Of a DNA stretch of 42,522 bases, positions 38,863-42,522 are shown piece by piece. Positions within the stretch are counted from its first letter, which is position 1, and every line of letters starts with the position of its first letter. The translations under genes and the position numbers were made by a program. This DNA is from JAPLFM01 sp964650885. GTDB lineage: Bacteria > Bacteroidota > Ignavibacteria > Kapaibacteriales > UBA2268. A model generated the notes under the pieces. That model saw nothing but the letters and a program-made list of their open reading frames with translations. It had not been told where the DNA came from and searched no databases. The stretch spans positions 1 through 42,522 of the forward strand of contig CAZYXG010000016.1 of assembly GCA_964650885.1 (NCBI GenBank), given 5' to 3'.

Positions 38863-39576
38863 CTAAACCATTGGGACTTCTATTGCTAAGATTTTAGTTT
38901 TTGGAGAAATAGTTAAATTAATTTCGCCATTTTCTATATCCCAAACTCCTAAGCCATCTCTTTTTTCTAACTGATTATCTGCTATTTGGGCACTTCCTTC
39001 TATTATAAAGAAATATACTCCTTGGCTAGCAATGTTTAGCTTCAATGTTGTTGTAGTTTCTTCAGCAAAATAACCTAAATTAAAATACGCATCTTGGTTA
39101 ATCCATAGAGCATCAGCACCTTCTGGCGAAACTACTGTTTTGAATTTATTCATAATATCTTCATTCTCAAACTTTTTTTGGTCATAGTGTGGCTCAATAT
39201 TTTGCTCTTTTGGCATAACCCATATTTGCAAAAAATTAGTTTCGCCATCGGGTAAATAATTATATTCCGAATGGTAAACCCCAGTGCCAGCCGACATAAT
39301 CTGCACTTCATTATCTCTAATTACTTGGAGAGTACCCATACTATCCTTATGCTGCAATGCACCAGAAATGGGAATCGAAATAATTTCCATATTAGCATGT
39401 GGGTGGGTATCGAATCCAGTGCCACCTGCAATAATATCATCGTTTAGCACACGCAAACTCCCAAAATTAGTTCTTGAAGGATTGCTGTAATGACCAAAGC
39501 TAAAAGTATGTCGAGAGTTTAGCCAGCCAAAGTTTGCTATCCCACGTGTTTCCGCTATGTGAAGAACTGAATTCAT
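38863..39576 (-). CDS. Pirin family protein
   Basis: The 237-residue bicupin protein has the pirin metal site (FDTHPHANMEIISIPISG and GTGVYHSEYN: three His and a Glu) and the start LHIAETRGIANFGWLNSRHT typical of the YhhW/pirin branch. Such proteins bind Fe or Zn and some show quercetin 2,3-dioxygenase activity; others act as redox-sensing co-regulators. The C-terminal cupin is complete. A candidate operator lies 23 nt upstream. Confidence 0.92.
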   Translation of the reverse strand: MNSVLHIAETRGIANFGWLNSRHTFSFGHYSNPSRTNFGSLRVLNDDIIAGGTGFDTHPHANMEIISIPISGALQHKDSMGTLQVIRDNEVQIMSAGTGVYHSEYNYLPDGETNFLQIWVMPKEQNIEPHYDQKKFENEDIMNKFKTVVSPEGADALWINQDAYFNLGYFAEETTTTLKLNIASQGVYFFIIEGSAQIADNQLEKRDGLGVWDIENGEINLTISPKTKILAIEVPMV

Positions 39577-39598
39577 AAGTATTTCCTTTATTAGTTGT

Positions 39599-39618
39599 TG
39601 CGTTAACTAACTGACGCA
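39599..39618. promoter_or_regulatory. Imperfect inverted repeat upstream of the pirin gene
   Basis: TGCGTTAACTAACTGACGCA pairs TGCGTTA with TGACGCA (6 of 7) around 6 nt. It is placed 23 nt before the pirin ATG, as a repressor site would be. No regulator gene is adjacent. Confidence 0.35.
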
Positions 39619-39647
39619 GCTGTAAAAAGTATATTGTTGACCGAATA

Positions 39648-39674
39648 TAAAAATGGGCAGGAGAACCCGCCCAT
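39648..39674 (-). terminator. Terminator after the SRPBCC gene
   Basis: On the minus strand a stem ATGGGCGGG/CCTGCCCAT with one mismatch and loop TTCT (39674-39653) is followed by a run of T (39652-39648), 23 nt after the SRPBCC stop. Confidence 0.8.
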
Positions 39675-39696
39675 TCATTCAAATATATATTTTGAA

Positions 39697-40236
39697 TTAT
39701 TTCTCTAATACTACTTTTAGTCGGCTAAGACCTGTTTCTACATCACCACCTATAATTTTTTCGAAATCCATAAATAGCATCATTAAGTTCATTGGATATT
39801 TCATTTTCCCTTCAAATCCCCATTGTACTTTTGTTTGAGAGTCCGACAATGTTTCTGTAGTCATAAAAGCAGCGTCTGTGGCTTCAAAAGGCTCTTTAAA
39901 TCTAATTTCAAAATCAACTCTTTCGCCTTCGGTAATTTTTTTAATTTCTTGCTCTCCAACTCCTACATCATCTTTTTTGCTTTCCCAAGCAGAAACAAAT
40001 CCAATCGTGCCGTCAGTTCCACTATAGGATTTTTTCATTGCAGGATCCATTGTATCCCATTTGCTATAATTTTCCTGATTTTTCATAAACTTTATGTAAT
40101 TAAATACATCTTGTTTTGGCCTATTGATAGTAATCTCACGAAGAACTTTATATTCTCCTTTCACAAAAGCTGCTATAACAAAAGGAATAGCAATAACTAT
40201 TGCTAAACCTATCAATACTTTTTTCAAAACACTCAT
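39697..40236 (-). CDS. SRPBCC (START-like) domain protein, membrane-anchored
   Basis: The 179-residue protein has one N-terminal hydrophobic helix (LIGLAIVIAIPFVIAAFVKG) and then a SRPBCC/polyketide-cyclase-like domain: REITINRPKQDVFNYIKFMK, YSKWDTMDPAMKKSYSGTDG, TKVQWGFEGKMKYPMNLMML. Proteins of this kind bind hydrophobic ligands; the ligand is unknown. A hairpin terminator separates it from the pirin gene downstream, so they are separate units. Confidence 0.85.
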   Translation of the reverse strand: MSVLKKVLIGLAIVIAIPFVIAAFVKGEYKVLREITINRPKQDVFNYIKFMKNQENYSKWDTMDPAMKKSYSGTDGTIGFVSAWESKKDDVGVGEQEIKKITEGERVDFEIRFKEPFEATDAAFMTTETLSDSQTKVQWGFEGKMKYPMNLMMLFMDFEKIIGGDVETGLSRLKVVLEK

Positions 40237-40413
40237 AGATAATCCTTAATAATTGTGAATAATTTTATACCAAAATAACATTTTTTTCTTAATTTACAAA
40301 GACTTAAAGAATAAAATAAAAAAGCCACCCTTAAAGAGTAGTTTCCGCTTAAATAACTTTCTCTTACTTCACCTTCTCGAAATGATGAATACCTTTTTCG
40401 TATTGCTTTCTAA

Positions 40414-40620
40414 TCATTTAAGTTTTACTTTGTATATTTTTAATCCATCTTTATTTGTAGATGTATAAACTATTTCATTGTCAATATAAAATGGAATGTG
40501 CTCACTTGGCAACAAATATTCTTCAGGAGTTTGGTTTTCGTCTTCACAAAGTTCAATTAGTATGTCATCTTTTGGGTTTCTTAAATCTAATTTTAAATTA
40601 TCTTTAGTAATTTTGTTCAA
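40414..40620 (-). CDS. Small hypothetical protein (68 residues)
   Basis: The frame encodes an acidic/basic mixed peptide (KITKDNLKLDLRNPKDDIL, EEYLLPSEHIPFYIDNEIV, GLKIYKVKLK), soluble, without recognised family. Its composition is protein-like and there is no competing frame, but the genomic surroundings are decayed. Confidence 0.5.
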   Translation of the reverse strand: MNKITKDNLKLDLRNPKDDILIELCEDENQTPEEYLLPSEHIPFYIDNEIVYTSTNKDGLKIYKVKLK

Positions 40621-40710
40621 TTTCTGAAAGTGTAGATAATATTTATTGCTATTATCCTAAATTTTTATTAAATTAGAATAGTGTAAGTATATGTAATTTT
40701 TGAAAGTTAT

Positions 40711-41047
40711 ATGTATTCAATAAATATTTCAATAGTAGATGATGATGATATTTTACGAAATTCAATTATAGAATTAATATAATTAACATTACCTGATTAT
40801 AGCAATGGACTAGGTCAAAACATTAATTGCAAAGGATTTCAAAATGGTTTGGCGTTTATGGAATATGCTCAACAGGGACACCAAATTGATGTGGTTTTGC
40901 TTGATTTGCAAATGCCAGAGTTAGATGGGATAGGTGTTTTAGAGGTTTGCAAAAAGCGGTTAATGATGTCCAGTCAACTTTGATGTCATAAACATTGCCA
41001 ATTATACGCCAGTTAAAATAAGTTTTGAAACAATGCAAGAAGAATAA
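40711..41047 (+). pseudogene. Response-regulator receiver domain, broken
   Basis: The start MYSINISIVDDDDILRNSII carries the acidic pocket of a receiver domain. An in-frame TAA at 40780 interrupts it. The same frame then continues with GFQNGLAFMEYAQQG and VVLLDLQMPELDGIGVLEVC, including the phospho-acceptor Asp. It ends early after helix 3 at 40981-40983; a neighbouring frame stays open to a stop at 41045-41047, next to a terminator hairpin. The gene has at least one nonsense change and one shift or deletion. No output domain is recognisable. Confidence 0.8.
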
Positions 41048-41068
41048 AGTAGCTAATTTAGCTACTTT
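41046..41068 (+). terminator. Terminator after the receiver pseudogene
   Basis: A perfect 10-bp stem (AAAGTAGCTA/TAGCTACTTT) with a 3-nt loop ends in T's and follows the old gene end. Confidence 0.7.
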
Positions 41069-41119
41069 TCAATAAGTTGTTTTGTTTCAGAGGTTAATAA
41101 CAATTAGAAAGTAGGTTAA

Positions 41120-41890
41120 CTATATTAATTCAATATCTTTTTTGTTAATCCACCCTATATTTCCATTTACAATCCTCACTCGCACATAGTCTCCATTTTC
41201 TTCTGTAATTTCTACTTTTGTTCCAGAGTGAATCAGTATCAAGTTTTGCGAAGAGTCCGTCGCCGCCGATTTCATATATATAGAAATGCTTGTGATTATT
41301 GCTTTATTGCGAGTTTGCTCGAATTGATTTCGCCAAGATGCCATACTGAAATTAAATGAAAAAGCGAATAATAAAAGTATTATACCAAAGAATGATAATT
41401 TGCGTAATTGCCCATGGGTTAAATAAAATAAGAAAAACAATATTGCCACAAGCCACGCACTAACGAAAGTTAGCAAAGCCCAAGCATTTGCCGCAAACGA
41501 ATCCCTAATATTAATTAAATATTCTATTAATTGAAATTCTGGAATTGCTTCAATTTTGTCTTGAATTTTCAATTGAGTTATTTGCAAATTCTGCTCAATT
41601 TCTATATCGTTTGGAGTTAAAAGTTTAGCTCTCTCATAGAATAGAATTGCCTTGGCGAAATCTCTTTCTCTGAAATAACAATTCCCAATATTGAAATCAA
41701 GTTCGCTAGTTTCTTTTGTATTGTAAATCTCGAGGTACTGCCCCAAGGATGATTTGAAATCGCCATTTTTATAGAACTTGTTTGCATTGTCGAATTTCTG
41801 CTCATTTGCCAAATTCTCTGTGGGATTGGCAATTGCTCCCATGCTCGCAAAGGCAAGGAAAAGCAGGATCATAAAGTTTAATTTTTTCAT
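41120..41890 (-). CDS. BatE-like protein: TPR, two membrane helices, SH3
   Basis: The 256-residue protein has a signal peptide (KKLNFMILLFLAFASMGAIA), two or three TPRs (NANKFYKNGDFKSSLGQYLE, FNIGNCYFRERDFAKAILFY), two membrane helices (AWALLTFVSAWLVAILFFLF, FGIILLLFAFSFNFSMASW) and a C-terminal bacterial SH3 domain (ESGTKVEITEENGDYVRVR-like, GNIGWINKKDIELI). This is the architecture of BatE in Bat (aerotolerance) operons of Bacteroidota. The other bat genes are not visible up- or downstream in this window. It is divergent from msrB. Confidence 0.85.
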   Translation of the reverse strand: MKKLNFMILLFLAFASMGAIANPTENLANEQKFDNANKFYKNGDFKSSLGQYLEIYNTKETSELDFNIGNCYFRERDFAKAILFYERAKLLTPNDIEIEQNLQITQLKIQDKIEAIPEFQLIEYLINIRDSFAANAWALLTFVSAWLVAILFFLFYLTHGQLRKLSFFGIILLLFAFSFNFSMASWRNQFEQTRNKAIITSISIYMKSAATDSSQNLILIHSGTKVEITEENGDYVRVRIVNGNIGWINKKDIELI

Positions 41891-41995
41891 TGGTTTTGCT
41901 CATTTTACTTTTTACAAATTTACTAATTTTATCAATATTTATAAGTATTTATTTATTCATACGTCATAATTAATTATTCATAACAGAAGTTGTTT

Positions 41996-42522
41996 ATGAG
42001 AAACAAAATATTTATTTTCTCCACAGTGTCTATTCTATTGATATTAGTGGTTTTCACAGAGCTAATCTCTTCTGGAATTATAAATTTAGAAGATATAAAC
42101 GAGGTAAAGAAAATGTCCAACGAAAAATATGAAATCGCAAAATCAGAAGAAGAATGGAAGAAAATTCTAACTCCTGAGCAATATGAAGTTCTGAGAGGCA
42201 AAGGTACTGAGCGTCCTTTCACAGGAAAATACAATATTCATCAAGCCAAAGGTAGATATACTTGCGCTGCCTGTGGCAATGAACTATTCGCTTCTGGGAC
42301 TAAATTCGATTCGCATTGCGGCTGGCCTTCATTCTATGATATAATAGACAGTAGCAAAGTTCTGGAAATCGTAGATAGAAGCCATGGTATGGTTCGCACC
42401 GAAGTTGTATGCAAAAAGTGTGGCGGACACCTTGGTCATTTGTTCAATGATGGTCCACAGCCAACTGGCAATAGGTACTGTATTAATTCAGTATCTATAG
42501 AGTTTTTACCAGAAGATAGTGT
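41996..42522 (+). CDS. msrB: Peptide methionine-(R)-S-oxide reductase MsrB, exported, incomplete at right edge
   Basis: MsrB reduces methionine R-sulfoxide in proteins. The domain (from about residue 45) has EQYEVLRGKGTERPFTGKY, the zinc Cys pairs CAACG and CKKCGGHLGHLF, SHCGWPSFYD and the catalytic Cys in NRYCINSVSIEF. An N-terminal hydrophobic helix (FIFSTVSILLILVVFTELI) anchors or exports it, suggesting action in the periplasm. An internal ATG (MSNEKYEIA) could give a cytoplasmic form. The window ends near the expected C-terminus. Confidence 0.95.
   Translation, partial: MRNKIFIFSTVSILLILVVFTELISSGIINLEDINEVKKMSNEKYEIAKSEEEWKKILTPEQYEVLRGKGTERPFTGKYNIHQAKGRYTCAACGNELFASGTKFDSHCGWPSFYDIIDSSKVLEIVDRSHGMVRTEVVCKKCGGHLGHLFNDGPQPTGNRYCINSVSIEFLPEDS

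Noticed and set aside
40856..41038. A 60-codon minus-strand frame opposite the receiver pseudogene.
   Set aside because: The plus strand carries clear receiver motifs; the minus frame is its shadow.
1..42522. A CRISPR array or a recognised defence system.
   Set aside because: No array of regularly spaced repeats and no Cas, restriction or known anti-phage gene set was seen.

Overview
The window is AT-rich chromosomal DNA from a flagellated bacterium that looks like a member of the FCB group (Bacteroidota/Ignavibacteria/Kapabacteria-like). This rests on several signs. Promoters are of the Bacteroidota type, TTTG-N20/21-TAnnTTTG, with three exact two-element matches (in front of lexA, a histidine kinase and an AT-hook protein gene). 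There is a BatE-type protein, a beta-propeller histidine kinase and a murE of the meso-diaminopimelate type. Flagellar genes (two flagellins, fliL-M-N-O) exclude most classical Bacteroidetes. The taxon is inferred; no rRNA lies in the window.

Layout. 1-2490: a lexA-like gene (incomplete at the left edge) divergent from mraZ-rsmH, the start of the division/cell-wall (dcw) cluster. 2492-7774: a tight minus-strand block of Mu-like phage genes (protease/scaffold, major capsid, DUF2190, gp36-like, holin-like, endolysin, unknown, spanin-like, portal) without terminase, tail or transposase genes, ending on a terminator shared with rsmH. 7921-12015: asd followed directly by a propeller histidine kinase. 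12196-14591: a sigma-54-type promoter and two tandem flagellin genes. 14592-16184: decaying DNA with a broken DUF4143-type ATPase gene. 16204-20617: polA and murE, divergent. 20657-25714: a gene for a soluble histidine kinase with about ten PAS domains, with palindromes around its promoter. 25952-28760: fliL, fliM, fliN, fliO. 28753-35486: housekeeping genes (hydrolase, AT-hook/H1-like nucleoid protein, Nudix, a degenerate OmpA-like protein, TPR protein, DJ-1, DtxR/MntR regulator, fatty acid hydroxylase). 35580-35652: tRNA-Thr(TGT). 35938-38057: a 1.75-kb mobile-element remnant between two perfect 185-bp direct repeats. 38381-41069: pseudogenes mixed with pirin and SRPBCC genes. 41120-42522: batE-like gene and msrB (incomplete at the right edge).

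How the genes fit together. The flagellar genes lie in two loci, filament subunits at 12.6-14.6 kb and switch/export parts at 26.0-28.8 kb; a 17-nt motif is shared upstream of both. LexA appears to control itself through an E. coli-type SOS box placed exactly in its promoter spacer, yet its cleavage site and both catalytic residues are substituted. The phage block keeps head-building and lysis functions only. The 35.9-41 kb region is accessory DNA in decay: a truncated integrase, an ArsA-like fragment, a CI-like repressor with a perfect operator-like palindrome, and DUF6157 and response-regulator pseudogenes.

No CRISPR array, complete insertion sequence, rRNA or recognised anti-phage system was found.
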